The notes under the pieces were generated by a model. It made no database searches. It was not told the DNA's origin and worked only from the letters and a program-made list of their open reading frames with translations. A stretch of 64,000 nucleotides of DNA from Opimibacter sp041746735. Its GTDB lineage: Bacteria > Bacteroidota > Bacteroidia > Chitinophagales > Saprospiraceae. Positions 52,762 through 61,685 of this stretch are shown in pieces (the first letter of the stretch is position 1; the number at the start of each line of letters is the position of its first letter). The DNA lies in assembly GCA_041746735.1 (NCBI GenBank), contig JBGTGP010000024.1, positions 58,694 to 122,693 of the forward strand. The letters run 5' to 3'. Position numbers and translations under genes: made by a program.

Positions 52762-54138
52762 GTGACACTCATCAAATCTGTAAGTGGCTTTCGGGGTACC
52801 ATCGGTGGTCAACCGGGGGACAACCTCACTCCGCCTGACATTGTGGCCTTTACCGGTGCGTATGGTACCCTGCTGTATCAAAACTTCCGTCATCCGTCTG
52901 TCGTCGTTGGACGTGATGGACGTATTTCCGGGGGCATGGTCAAAAACATGGTGATTGCCTCGTTGGTCGCGCAAGGCATCGATGTGATGGATCTCGATTA
53001 TTCGACGACACCAACCGTCGAAATGTATGTAAAGCATTCCGGGGCCAGCGGTGGCATCATCATCACTGCCAGTCACAATCCTGCTGAATGGAATGCCCTG
53101 AAGTTTCTGGATGCCAATGGGGAGTTCATTAGTGAAAGCACAGGTCAAGCCTTATTGGCTTTAACTCTGGGGGGCGAATCCAGATTGGAGTATGCCCCGG
53201 TGGATCGTCTCGGCAGGATCATTCCGGTCTACGATGCAATAGAACAACATATCATGTCCATTGTCGATCATCCGCTGATCGATCATCGGGTGATCGCTGA
53301 TGCCGGATTTAAAGTCGTGGTGGATTGTATCAACAGCACCGGCAGCATCAGCATACCCCCATTGCTGGATGCCCTGGGTGTCCGGTATGTACTGCTGCAT
53401 GATGATCTCTCAGGTCATTTTGCCCATAATCCTGAACCCCTGCCGGAACATCTTGGCGTCCTGTGCGCTGCCGTGCCGGCCTATGAGGCCCATCTGGGCA
53501 TTGCCGTTGATCCTGATGTGGATCGCCTTGCACTGGTGGCTGCAGATGGGACATGCTTCGGAGAGGAGTATACCTTGGTATGTGCAGCCGATTATGTACT
53601 TCGCCATCACCGGGGGCCAGTGGTGACGAATCTTTCTTCCAGCCGTGCCCTCCTGGATCTCGCCAAGACCTATGATGTGCCTTGTTATTTTGCTCCGGTC
53701 GGTGAAGTACATGTAGTGAGTGAAATGAAAAATCGAAATGCGGTACTCGGAGGTGAAGGCAATGGCGGGATTATTGATCCTCAACTTCATTATGGTCGTG
53801 ATGCGTTGATGGGTATTGCCCTGATTTTAATGCACTTAGCCACCAGTGGCCAGTCTCTGTCTGCATTGAAATCGACCTTTGCTTCATACGCCATGATCAA
53901 GGACAAAATTGCTTTTGATCCTTCCCGGCCGGTAGATCAGTTGCTCGAACTTGTTAAGACTCATTTTTCTGCTTTCCCACAAGATAATCGGGATGGACTG
54001 AAAGTAGATTTGCCGGAGGCTTGGGTTCATATCCGGAAATCCAATACGGAACCTATATTGAGAATTTATGCAGAAGCACGGACTTCTGATGAGGCCAAAG
54101 CGCTGGTAGATCGCGTAAGAATACTGGTTTCAGACTGA
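52762..54138 (+). CDS. Phosphohexomutase (GlmM/ManB-like)
   Basis: A 458-residue alpha-D-phosphohexomutase. The phosphoserine loop is TASHNPAEWNALKF (Ser near residue 96), the Mg loop DPDVDRLAL, the sugar-binding EGNGG (GGEGNGGII), and the terminal phosphate-binding KSNTEPILRIY. The archaeal-like/Bacteroidota GlmM group is the best guess, converting glucosamine-6-P to -1-P for wall synthesis; phosphomannomutase is the alternative. The start is taken as GTG 52762 (MTLIKSVSGFRGTIGG), because the longer frame begins inside the divergent PAP2 gene. No strong -7 box was found upstream. Confidence 0.85.
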   Translation: MTLIKSVSGFRGTIGGQPGDNLTPPDIVAFTGAYGTLLYQNFRHPSVVVGRDGRISGGMVKNMVIASLVAQGIDVMDLDYSTTPTVEMYVKHSGASGGIIITASHNPAEWNALKFLDANGEFISESTGQALLALTLGGESRLEYAPVDRLGRIIPVYDAIEQHIMSIVDHPLIDHRVIADAGFKVVVDCINSTGSISIPPLLDALGVRYVLLHDDLSGHFAHNPEPLPEHLGVLCAAVPAYEAHLGIAVDPDVDRLALVAADGTCFGEEYTLVCAADYVLRHHRGPVVTNLSSSRALLDLAKTYDVPCYFAPVGEVHVVSEMKNRNAVLGGEGNGGIIDPQLHYGRDALMGIALILMHLATSGQSLSALKSTFASYAMIKDKIAFDPSRPVDQLLELVKTHFSAFPQDNRDGLKVDLPEAWVHIRKSNTEPILRIYAEARTSDEAKALVDRVRILVSD

Positions 54139-54191
54139 GCCTGCTAAACTCTCTTAAGTTCCGTAAATTGCAGCCCACAGACACTTTGACC

Positions 54192-55352
54192 ATGTCCAGA
54201 AGAGTATATCTCGACAATGCGGCCACAACGGCGCTCCGGAAAGAGGTTTTCGAGGCGATGATGCCTTACCTGACCACTTATTTCGGAAATCCTTCGTCCA
54301 TTCATCAGGAAGGGCGTATTACACGTGCTGCTATAGAACAAGCTCGTAAGACGGTTGCTGGCCATATCGGGGCTTCGACAGGTGAAATTTTCTTTACCTC
54401 AGGTGGAACGGAATCGAATAATATGGCCATCAAATGTGCGGTATCCGACCTGGGTGTCAAACGAATTATTACCTCACCCGCTGAACATCATTGTGTCAAA
54501 CATTCAGTCGAGCACCTGGTAGCCCTGAATCTGGTTAGGGTGGATTTCGTGAAAGTTGACCAATGTGCCCTCCCGGATATGGCCCATCTGGAATCACTTT
54601 TATCTTCTGACCCCACACCTACCCTGGTCACCCTCATGCACGCCAATAATGAAGTAGGGTCTATGCTTGATCTTTCTGCGTTGTCCGCTTTGTGTCGACA
54701 ATATGGCGCCTGGCTGCATTCCGATACAGTACAGACCGTCGGCCATTTTCCAATCAATGTTCAAAACACCCCGGTTGATTTTCTCTCCGGTGCAGCGCAT
54801 AAGTTTTATGGGCCTAAAGGCAATGGATTTATTTATATCAACAATCGCTGCCGCCTTCATCCGCTGATCGATGGTGGTTCGCAGGAACGAAATATGAGAG
54901 CCGGAACCGAGAATCTTGCCGGAATTGTGGGATTGGCCAAAGCGATGCAATTGGCCTATGCCGAACTTGAGGAAGATACTCAGCATATCACCGGGTTGAA
55001 ACAATACATGCAGGACCGGCTGACTGAAATTTGTCCGGAGGTTTCCTTCAATGGTCATCCCACTCAATCTCTGTATACTGTCCTGAATGTTTCCTTTCCA
55101 CCCTCTTCGCAGTCTGATCTCATGATCATGTCTCTCGATATAGCCGGTATAAGTGCCAGCGGAGGTAGTGCATGTAGTTCCGGGGCTGAAACCCAGTCGC
55201 ATGTCCTCTCCGCTATCCAACATCCACCTAACCGTAAGGCAGTTCGCTTTTCTTTTAGCCGCACGACCACCCGGGATGATATCGACTTTGCCATAGAACA
55301 GATTGCAGGCATTTTGGCTGGAGGGGTGCCTGCTGTATCCTCATTCGCCTGA
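54192..55352 (+). CDS. Cysteine desulfurase (NifS/IscS family)
   Basis: A 386-residue PLP-dependent cysteine desulfurase supplying sulfur for Fe-S clusters or thiolated tRNA. Motifs: VYLDNAATT at the N-terminus, FTSGGTESNNMA (PLP phosphate), SAAHK-equivalent in LSGAAHKFYGPKG with the Schiff-base Lys, and the mobile catalytic Cys in SGGSACSSGAE (class I, IscS/NifS-like). ATG 54192 gives the usual short N-terminus; the ATG at 54168 would add eight residues. Followed 1-2 bp later by the dehydratase gene. Sulfur or selenium could be delivered to SelU substrates, but that is speculation. Confidence 0.9.
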   Translation: MSRRVYLDNAATTALRKEVFEAMMPYLTTYFGNPSSIHQEGRITRAAIEQARKTVAGHIGASTGEIFFTSGGTESNNMAIKCAVSDLGVKRIITSPAEHHCVKHSVEHLVALNLVRVDFVKVDQCALPDMAHLESLLSSDPTPTLVTLMHANNEVGSMLDLSALSALCRQYGAWLHSDTVQTVGHFPINVQNTPVDFLSGAAHKFYGPKGNGFIYINNRCRLHPLIDGGSQERNMRAGTENLAGIVGLAKAMQLAYAELEEDTQHITGLKQYMQDRLTEICPEVSFNGHPTQSLYTVLNVSFPPSSQSDLMIMSLDIAGISASGGSACSSGAETQSHVLSAIQHPPNRKAVRFSFSRTTTRDDIDFAIEQIAGILAGGVPAVSSFA

Positions 55353-55353
55353 G

Positions 55354-56319
55354 GTGAAACCTGAAAAAAATCCATTTGCAGATTCAGCTAGATTCGCTGA
55401 TCGTATCGCTGATGCAGATATTCGTATTCGTCCCCATACCCATTCGACCCGAATGATATGGGATGACACGTTTTCAGTTTGGTTGAAGTGTGAGAATGAG
55501 CAGGTGACTGGATCCTTTAAAGCCCGTGGAGCACTATCCAAAGGGAGTCAGTTGACTTCCGGTCAAACCGTTGTCACCGCCTCTACCGGCAATCATGGAT
55601 TGGGAGTGGCCTACGCAGCAGAGCGATTCGGTCTCATCGCCATCGTCTTTGTTCCGACAGATGTTTCTAAAAGCAAACTGGCCCGGTTGAAGGAGAAGAA
55701 TATTGAAATACGTCAGGTGGAAGGGGATTCCCTTGCCGCAGAACTGGCTGGCAAAGCTTTTGCTACTGCACATCATCTTCCCTGGATAAGTCCCTACAAT
55801 GATCCTGATGTCATTGCGGGTCAAGGCACTATGGCCAGGGAGATCAGCGAACAACAACCCCATGTCGATAAAATTTACGTCACCGTTGGTGGTGGAGGCC
55901 TCATCAGTGGCATAGCGGGGTGGTATAAATATCATTTCCCGGAGACCGGGATCATAGGTTGCCAGCCGGTTCATTCCCCGGAGATGTATTTGAGCGTGAT
56001 GGCCGGACATGTGGTGGAAGCACCGGAATCGCGGCCGACACTATCTGATGGATCTGCAGGTCCGCTGGAGATGGATAGCATAACCTTTGATATGTGCGCA
56101 GACTGGATTGACCGGTTTGTGCTGGTCACCGAAAGTGAAATTGAAGACGCTATCCGGCATGTATATCACCAACACCAATTGGTCATTGAAGGCGCTGCGG
56201 GAGTAGCCCTGGCCGCAGCGATTCAGGACGATCCCGGACCCTCATCTCAGATTCGAGTTGTAGTCCTGTGTGGAGGTAATATCGATCCCCTTATGCACGC
56301 CTTCATCTGTGGATATTGA
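55354..56319 (+). CDS. PLP-dependent serine/threonine dehydratase family protein
   Basis: A 321-residue fold-II PLP enzyme. The Schiff-base Lys is in TGSFKARGALSKG (~residue 57), the substrate loop is TASTGNHGLG, and the PLP-phosphate Gly loop is VTVGGGGLISGIAGW. The C-terminal regulatory domain of biosynthetic IlvA is absent, so it resembles catabolic threonine/serine dehydratases or serine racemase. The GTG start at 55354 lies 1 bp past the desulfurase stop; the in-frame TTG upstream would lie inside that gene. Co-transcribed with the desulfurase and probably with the glycosyltransferase (1 bp gap). Confidence 0.85.
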   Translation: MKPEKNPFADSARFADRIADADIRIRPHTHSTRMIWDDTFSVWLKCENEQVTGSFKARGALSKGSQLTSGQTVVTASTGNHGLGVAYAAERFGLIAIVFVPTDVSKSKLARLKEKNIEIRQVEGDSLAAELAGKAFATAHHLPWISPYNDPDVIAGQGTMAREISEQQPHVDKIYVTVGGGGLISGIAGWYKYHFPETGIIGCQPVHSPEMYLSVMAGHVVEAPESRPTLSDGSAGPLEMDSITFDMCADWIDRFVLVTESEIEDAIRHVYHQHQLVIEGAAGVALAAAIQDDPGPSSQIRVVVLCGGNIDPLMHAFICGY

Positions 56320-56320
56320 A

Positions 56321-57769
56321 ATGAAAGTTTCCGGTCCACTCCATATACTATCCGTTTGGGACTGGATGCTGGTAGCCCTCTTCTCCATTCCAGCCTTTTA
56401 TTTGTTGGGCACACCTGCTATTTACATTTGGGATGAGGCGGTGTATGTAAATGCATCCTGGGATATTTTTACGGGATCTGCTTTGTGGATACCTGAGCAT
56501 GGTGAATACAACACCAAGCCTCCGCTCGTGCTTTGGATGCAAGCACTCTGTCTACACCTCTTTCCTTCACCGGAATGGGCCGTCCGACTGCCCTCAGCTA
56601 TAGCCGTGACCGGGATTCTCATTCTACTGACTTTAGCGCTCAGGCGATGGAGCTATTCTACCCTGACCTGCCTACTTGTTATGGTATGTTTTGTGGGTCA
56701 CGAAGGATTTATTCGACATCATATTGCCAGAACAGGGGATCTGGATGCGGTGATGTCTTTTTTTACTATAGCCTATTCACTTGTCGTTCTTGATGCTGTG
56801 CATCAGCGTAGGTGGAGTCCCCGGCATCACCTATGGTTTTTTACCATGGTGATCTGTGCCTTTTTTGCCAAGTCCATTGGAGGTTGGCTTATGCTGGGTC
56901 CATTGCTAATCGTCTGGATTCTTACACCCATTCGCAAAGTTTTGGTTTCACGTTCCTTTTGGCTGGCAGGCCTGTTTGTGATTTCGGCATGTCTGCTTTA
57001 CTATTTTTTACGTGAAATGGTTCAACCCGGATACTTGGCATTGGTATGGCATTCCGAATACAAGCGAATGCTGCAAAATGTCATGCCTTGGCATGAACAT
57101 GGAGCCGCGTACTACTTTACCAATTTTGTCATCCTCCGAACCTATACGCCCTGGATATTTCTGCTGGCCATTTCTATCCTCGTCAGCCTGCTTTTGATCC
57201 GGGACAGATCTATAAAACAACAACTGCTTCATTGGATCATTCTCAGTCTGGGTTTCATGCTCCTGATCTCCTACCCTGCTGTCAAACTGGAATGGTATGA
57301 TGCGCCCGCTTATGCTTTCTTTGCGTTGATTACGGGAGTTGTCATCGGACACTACCTGGACCGTTTGCCACTTCCTTGGCGCCATGCGATCTGGATTCCG
57401 ATCCTCTTTGTTTTGGGACGCAAACTGAATTTTATCAGACAGGATACACACACCAGACATGCCTTTGAGCTTGAAGGAGCTATGCTGCGCAATACAGAGG
57501 CGGATCGTGTTGATAAAGTCTTTATGAAAGTGGACCATCCGGAACACCGGCTGCAACTCGATTTCTACAGGAAAGTAAAGATGCGTCAGACAGGACGGGA
57601 TGTACCAGTTATCGATCACCCGGAACAAGCTGTCATGGGAGACAGAATCATCATCGCCCAGCAGCAAGGAATGCAGGAATTGCTCAACAGATATGAACTG
57701 GATACCCTGACCGGCAGTCCGGGTACTGGCTACATGATTATCATCAATAAGGTTAAATCTTCTGACTAA
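56321..57769 (+). CDS. ArnT/PMT-like membrane glycosyltransferase (GT39-type)
   Basis: A 482-residue polytopic membrane protein of about 9-11 TM helices. Residues ~35-75 carry the family marks: WDEAVYVNASW (the Asp-Glu catalytic-type pair after TM1) and TKPPLVLWMQA. This is the layout of ArnT/GT39 transferases that move sugars from polyprenyl-phosphate donors to lipid A or proteins. The C-terminal ~100 residues are soluble. The start was taken 1 bp after the dehydratase stop (ATG 56321). The acceptor and sugar cannot be deduced. Its stop overlaps the stop of pyrF on the other strand by 4 bp. Confidence 0.8.
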   Translation: MKVSGPLHILSVWDWMLVALFSIPAFYLLGTPAIYIWDEAVYVNASWDIFTGSALWIPEHGEYNTKPPLVLWMQALCLHLFPSPEWAVRLPSAIAVTGILILLTLALRRWSYSTLTCLLVMVCFVGHEGFIRHHIARTGDLDAVMSFFTIAYSLVVLDAVHQRRWSPRHHLWFFTMVICAFFAKSIGGWLMLGPLLIVWILTPIRKVLVSRSFWLAGLFVISACLLYYFLREMVQPGYLALVWHSEYKRMLQNVMPWHEHGAAYYFTNFVILRTYTPWIFLLAISILVSLLLIRDRSIKQQLLHWIILSLGFMLLISYPAVKLEWYDAPAYAFFALITGVVIGHYLDRLPLPWRHAIWIPILFVLGRKLNFIRQDTHTRHAFELEGAMLRNTEADRVDKVFMKVDHPEHRLQLDFYRKVKMRQTGRDVPVIDHPEQAVMGDRIIIAQQQGMQELLNRYELDTLTGSPGTGYMIIINKVKSSD

Positions 57770-58584
57770 ACCAGCTGCATGTGGTGCTCCAGATGAGGAC
57801 GGATAAGGCGGTTAAGTCGTACGGCTTCCAGATGTGCCTTTTCTGCAAAGTCATGCCCATTACCGGCATAGAGAATGCTCCGGGATGCATTGATGAGAAG
57901 ACCGCCAGCAGCATTCATCCCGGCGGCACATACATCATCCAAATCTCCCCCCTGAGCCCCAATACCGGGAAGAAGAAAAAAATGTTCCGGATATCGCTGG
58001 CGACATACGGCGATTTCATGCGGATGTGTGGCACCAAGGACAAACATGGTATTTCCGGCGTGTCCCCATTTGGAAGTTTCATCCATGACCGTCTCATACA
58101 AGGTCTGTCCGTTGTCCAAAATCCGGCGTTGAAAATCATTGCTTCCCGGATTAGAGGTCAGCACCAGCAGAATTACCCATTTCCCTTCACGATAAAATGG
58201 CTTAACACTATCATGACCCATGTAGGGGCTGACCGTAATGGCATCACAACCCAGGCGGTCAAATACAGCTTGGGCGTACATGGCAGATGTGTTACCGATG
58301 TCGCCACGCTTAGCATCCGCAATGATCAGATGCTTGTCGCCAATGTAGGTTATGGTTTCTTCCAGGATTGTCCAGCCTGGGTGTCCAAGCGCTTCATAAA
58401 AAGCAAAATTGGGTTTATACGCGACACAGTCCTGACGGGTCGCATCAACGATCGCTTTATTGAAAGAAAGGATATCTCCGTGAAGAAATTCAGGCAATCG
58501 ACCGGGATCTGGATCAAGACCTATCGTAAGTACGGTTTTCCGGTCACGGATAAGGTCTGTGATAAATGTCTGCTCGCTGTGCAC
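57766..58584 (-). CDS. pyrF: Orotidine-5'-phosphate decarboxylase (type 2)
   Basis: A 272-residue OMP decarboxylase, the last step of UMP synthesis. The catalytic block IIADAKRGDIGNTS (Asp-Lys-Asp tetrad) is near residue 90. TVSPYMGHDSVKPF and LPGIGAQGGDLDD match the long, ~270-residue type-2 PyrF of actinobacteria and Bacteroidota rather than the short E. coli type. It begins about 1-2 bp after nfu on the same strand, ending the mdh-prx-mrp-nfu-pyrF series. Confidence 0.93.
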   Translation of the reverse strand: MHSEQTFITDLIRDRKTVLTIGLDPDPGRLPEFLHGDILSFNKAIVDATRQDCVAYKPNFAFYEALGHPGWTILEETITYIGDKHLIIADAKRGDIGNTSAMYAQAVFDRLGCDAITVSPYMGHDSVKPFYREGKWVILLVLTSNPGSNDFQRRILDNGQTLYETVMDETSKWGHAGNTMFVLGATHPHEIAVCRQRYPEHFFLLPGIGAQGGDLDDVCAAGMNAAGGLLINASRSILYAGNGHDFAEKAHLEAVRLNRLIRPHLEHHMQLV

Positions 58585-58585
58585 C

Positions 58586-58849
58586 TCAGGAGGTATGAAC
58601 GGAATTGATGGCTTCGACCGCCCGGATCTGGGGAAGACGTGCTTTCACCACTTGTTCAACACCGGCTTTCATCGTCATGGCAGACATGGAGCAGGTTTCG
58701 CAGGCGCCAAGCCATTTCACCTTCAAGGTCATCTCATCTGTCAGCTCGACGACGGTGACGTCACCACCATCTACTGCCAAATGCGGCCGGATATCGTCGA
58801 GTGCCAATTCGATCTGAAGTAATATGTTTACTTTTTCCTGGTCTGACAT
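58586..58849 (-). CDS. nfu: NifU-like Fe-S scaffold protein (Nfu)
   Basis: An 87-residue Nfu-type protein that carries and passes on Fe-S clusters. The core DIRPHLAVDGGDVTVVEL precedes the cluster-binding CxxC at Cys50-Cys53 (LGACETCSMSAMTMK). The family norm is ~80-90 residues, so it is complete. A -7 box (TATTTTTG, 58858-58865 minus strand) lies only 8 nt before the ATG, giving a very short leader. It is next to Mrp, another Fe-S carrier, so the pair probably works together. Confidence 0.92.
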   Translation of the reverse strand: MSDQEKVNILLQIELALDDIRPHLAVDGGDVTVVELTDEMTLKVKWLGACETCSMSAMTMKAGVEQVVKARLPQIRAVEAINSVHTS

Positions 58850-58857
58850 GCGTAGGG

Positions 58858-58865
58858 CAAAAATA
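58858..58865 (-). promoter_or_regulatory. TAnnTTTG -7 box for nfu
   Basis: TATTTTTG on the minus strand is an exact match, 8 nt before ATG 58849. It would let nfu-pyrF be expressed apart from the upstream mdh unit. Confidence 0.5.
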
Positions 58866-58904
58866 GGGTTTCTTTTAGAACCGGTTTGGTCAGGCGTAAG
58901 AATA

Positions 58905-59999
58905 TCAATTCTTGAGCTCTACTATGCGAGTAGGCGCTTTCTTTTCATTCCGTTCGGCTGTCTGTTGGTGCAAGGCTTGTGCCAGTTCTATAAAGCGTTC
59001 CTGCAAACCTGTGTCATCATCATCCAAGACAGCCGGACGACCTGTATCCCCACATTCCCTGACGGATTGTACCAGGGGAATCTGTGCCAGCAATTTGGTT
59101 TGGCCGAGGTCAGCAAGTTTTTCACCACCACCGGTCCCAAAAAGAAAATACTGATGATCCGGTAATTCCGCCGGAGTAAACCAAGACATATTTTCTACGA
59201 CACCCAGAATGGGTACATTGAGAGAATCCAGCAAAAACATATTCATGGCCTTGACAGCGTCTACTACCGCCAGTTCCTGCGGCGTGGTCACCAGCACAGC
59301 GCCTGTAAGCGGAACGGTTTGCACTAATGTCAACTGAATATCCCCAGTGCCCGGAGGCAGGTCGACAATCAGATAATCCAATGCCGGCCAAAGGGTATCG
59401 CTGATAAACTGCTTGATAATACCTGCAAGTCGCGGACCCCGAAGTACAACTGCCTGTTCGGGTTCCACCACAAATCCAATGGACATGACAGGCATCCCAA
59501 ACGCTTCAAGGGGAACGATTTTATGCGCATTATGGATCATCTGCACCTTAGGCTTTTGTCCTTGAAGTCCCAGCATCGTTGGAGCGGAAGGGCCGTAGAG
59601 ATCGGCATCGAGCAAACCGGTCCGGAAGCCTAATCGCTGAAGGCCCAGGGCCAGATTGACTGCGATCGTACTTTTACCAACACCCCCTTTTCCTGATGCA
59701 ACAGCGATAATGTTCTTCACATGTGGGAGTGGACTGGATTTGACTTGGGTCTGATCAGAACGCTGCATATGAATGTGAACATCTGCCTGCGGATATACTC
59801 CCGATATAGCTTCCATACAAGCAAAATGAAGACTGGATTTTTGAGTATCCGGCAGATCTCCGGTGGCCAAATGAAACTGAATCTGATGTCCCTGAATCCG
59901 AAGGTCAGAAACCATCTTACGACTGATGATGTCCTGGCCTGTAGTCGGATCCTTCACGACACTCAAAGCAGCAACGATTTTATTGTTATCTATTTCCAT
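58905..59999 (-). CDS. mrp: Mrp/ApbC-type P-loop ATPase, Fe-S cluster carrier
   Basis: A 364-residue protein. Residues ~5-80 are an N-terminal MIP18/DUF59-like domain. The deviant Walker A ASGKGGVGKSTIA lies at 101-113, followed by the Mrp motif LLDADLYGPSAPTM and VDLPPGTGDIQLTL. It belongs to the Mrp/NBP35 family that loads [4Fe-4S] clusters. The position of the usual CxxC near the C-terminus reads ENMSWFTPAELPDHQ, with no Cys, a form also recalled from other Bacteroidota. Cluster binding by this chain alone is thus doubtful. Lies between a peroxiredoxin-like gene and nfu. Confidence 0.88.
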   Translation of the reverse strand: MEIDNNKIVAALSVVKDPTTGQDIISRKMVSDLRIQGHQIQFHLATGDLPDTQKSSLHFACMEAISGVYPQADVHIHMQRSDQTQVKSSPLPHVKNIIAVASGKGGVGKSTIAVNLALGLQRLGFRTGLLDADLYGPSAPTMLGLQGQKPKVQMIHNAHKIVPLEAFGMPVMSIGFVVEPEQAVVLRGPRLAGIIKQFISDTLWPALDYLIVDLPPGTGDIQLTLVQTVPLTGAVLVTTPQELAVVDAVKAMNMFLLDSLNVPILGVVENMSWFTPAELPDHQYFLFGTGGGEKLADLGQTKLLAQIPLVQSVRECGDTGRPAVLDDDDTGLQERFIELAQALHQQTAERNEKKAPTRIVELKN

Positions 60000-60061
60000 A
60001 ATTCAGCTATTCACTGGGGTAACAATCAAGAAGGTTTTTCGTTCCCCGATCTTATTGTCCC

Positions 60062-60595
60062 TCAGGAAGGTCCACACTCCAGACATGTGGCCAGTTTGAG
60101 ATAGTCAGGCTTATCCGCGATGGACGCATGAATAAATTGATCCCGGATCTCACCCTCAAAGAGTAAGAAAACACCCGGCATCTGGAAGCCATCACCGATC
60201 AGCCGGGTTCGTATTCCCCGGCCTTTTATGACACCCTGGTCAAACGTACGCAGCCAGACTTTAAGACCCATCATTTGTTGCATCTCTCCTTTCATCAACC
60301 CGAATTGCTGATAGACCCGGGCTTCAGGATCTGTTATGTAATCGACATTATCCAATTCATTGGCTTGAAAAAATGATTCGGCAACCGCGGCATCGGCGAG
60401 GTGAGCGAGCACCAGATGGGTATGACTCTCCCGGATTTTGTCTTTTAGGGATCCCAGTTCAGCAAGGGCTTCCCGGCAAAAAACGCACCCGAAATGTCGC
60501 AGGAATACAACCAGCACAGGCTGCCGGAAGGACAGATCCCACAGGCTTTCATCCCGTTGGGTTTTAATCTGTTGTAGGAATTGAAGCTTTGTCAA
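60062..60595 (-). CDS. Peroxiredoxin-like AhpC/TSA-family protein (PRXL2/SelL-like)
   Basis: A 177-residue thioredoxin-fold protein without signal peptide. The redox site is CVFC (Cys37 and Cys40) in VVFLRHFGCVFCREALAEL. This is the peroxiredoxin-like 2 (FAM213/SelL-like) pattern rather than typical AhpC. Related proteins in some bacteria carry selenocysteine at the first position; here it is TGT cysteine although selD is present in the window. It starts 15 bp after mdh on the same strand. A role in thiol or peroxide detoxification is inferred. Confidence 0.75.
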   Translation of the reverse strand: MTKLQFLQQIKTQRDESLWDLSFRQPVLVVFLRHFGCVFCREALAELGSLKDKIRESHTHLVLAHLADAAVAESFFQANELDNVDYITDPEARVYQQFGLMKGEMQQMMGLKVWLRTFDQGVIKGRGIRTRLIGDGFQMPGVFLLFEGEIRDQFIHASIADKPDYLKLATCLECGPS

Positions 60596-60610
60596 ATTAT
60601 TAGATAGGGA

Positions 60611-61546
60611 TTAGCTGAGGCCCATGTTGTCATAAGCGACCATCACTTCTTTTACATGGCCGGCGGATTGGTGTAATAAAGCCATTTCTTCTGGTGTAAG
60701 CGAAAGTTCTATGACAGATTCTACGCCGTTGCGGCCCAATTTGACCGGAACACCGACATAGACATCCTTCAGACCATATTGGCCTTCCAACTTGATACAA
60801 CAGGGCAGGATTCGTTTCTCATCCCGAATGATTGTAGCTACCATCTGTGCTGCAGCAGCCCCGGGGGCGTACCAGGCGGAAGTACCCATCAACTGGACCA
60901 GTTCACCGCCTCCTTTTTTCGTGCGGTCGACGATCGCATCCAGTCGGGCGGCATCGATCATCTCTGTCACGGGTATGCCGGAAACAGTAGTATATCTTGG
61001 GAGTGGGACCATGGTATCTCCATGTCCCCCCAGTAACATAGCCTGAATATCCCGGGGGGAAACATCCAGTGCTTCCGCCAGGAAAGCCCGGTATCGTGCT
61101 GTGTCCAGGACACCCGCCATCCCGATGACTTTAGACGAAGGATGGCCTGAGACGACATGTGCCGCATAGGTCATGACATCCAATGGATTGGATACGACGA
61201 TCAGGATGGCATCAGGGCTATGGGCCAGGATGGACTTTGTGACGGAAGAAACTATTTTGGCATTGGTGGAGATCAGATCGTCCCGGGTCATGCCGGGTTT
61301 ACGAGGTACTCCGGCGGTTATAACAGCAATCGATGAACCAGCCGTATCTGCATAGTCGCCGGTGCCCGTGAGCCGGGTTGAATAATCATCTATTGGCGCC
61401 TGCTGCCAGGTATCCAAGGCTTTCCCTTTGGCCATGTCGCCCATCAGGTCCAATAGCACAATTTCATCTACAAGATTTTGGTGCGCCAGTACATTGGCGA
61501 CTGTGGCCCCTACATTTCCGGCGCCGACAACAGTAATTTTGGACAT
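60611..61546 (-). CDS. mdh: Malate dehydrogenase
   Basis: A 311-residue LDH-like malate dehydrogenase of the citric acid cycle. NAD-binding GAGNVGATVA at residues 8-17, the substrate loop GVPRKPGMTRDDL (Arg pair) near 79-91, and the catalytic His in LGGHGDTMVPL near residue 174 are all present. The pattern is that of the [LDH-like] bacterial type. It has a clear promoter (TAGTTTTG, 61587-61594) and heads the minus-strand operon continuing into the peroxiredoxin, Mrp, Nfu and PyrF genes. Confidence 0.95.
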   Translation of the reverse strand: MSKITVVGAGNVGATVANVLAHQNLVDEIVLLDLMGDMAKGKALDTWQQAPIDDYSTRLTGTGDYADTAGSSIAVITAGVPRKPGMTRDDLISTNAKIVSSVTKSILAHSPDAILIVVSNPLDVMTYAAHVVSGHPSSKVIGMAGVLDTARYRAFLAEALDVSPRDIQAMLLGGHGDTMVPLPRYTTVSGIPVTEMIDAARLDAIVDRTKKGGGELVQLMGTSAWYAPGAAAAQMVATIIRDEKRILPCCIKLEGQYGLKDVYVGVPVKLGRNGVESVIELSLTPEEMALLHQSAGHVKEVMVAYDNMGLS

Positions 61547-61586
61547 AAATGAAGACGATTTTGACAGTAAATTGCCGTTATGACGG

Positions 61587-61594
61587 CAAAACTA
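61587..61594 (-). promoter_or_regulatory. TAnnTTTG -7 box for mdh
   Basis: TAGTTTTG on the minus strand is an exact match, about 40 nt before ATG 61546. Confidence 0.6.
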
Positions 61595-61640
61595 AGAAGA
61601 TTTCAGGATCGGAAAGGAATTCACCTCCCCTTTTGATTGT

Positions 61641-61648
61641 TATCTTTG
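61641..61648 (+). promoter_or_regulatory. TAnnTTTG -7 box for the metalloprotease gene
   Basis: TATCTTTG is an exact match, 37 nt before ATG 61686. It is divergent from the mdh promoter, with 46 bp between the boxes. Confidence 0.65.
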
Positions 61649-61685
61649 ACGGTGTAAACAATCTATCCTGTAAACTCAATCTCCT

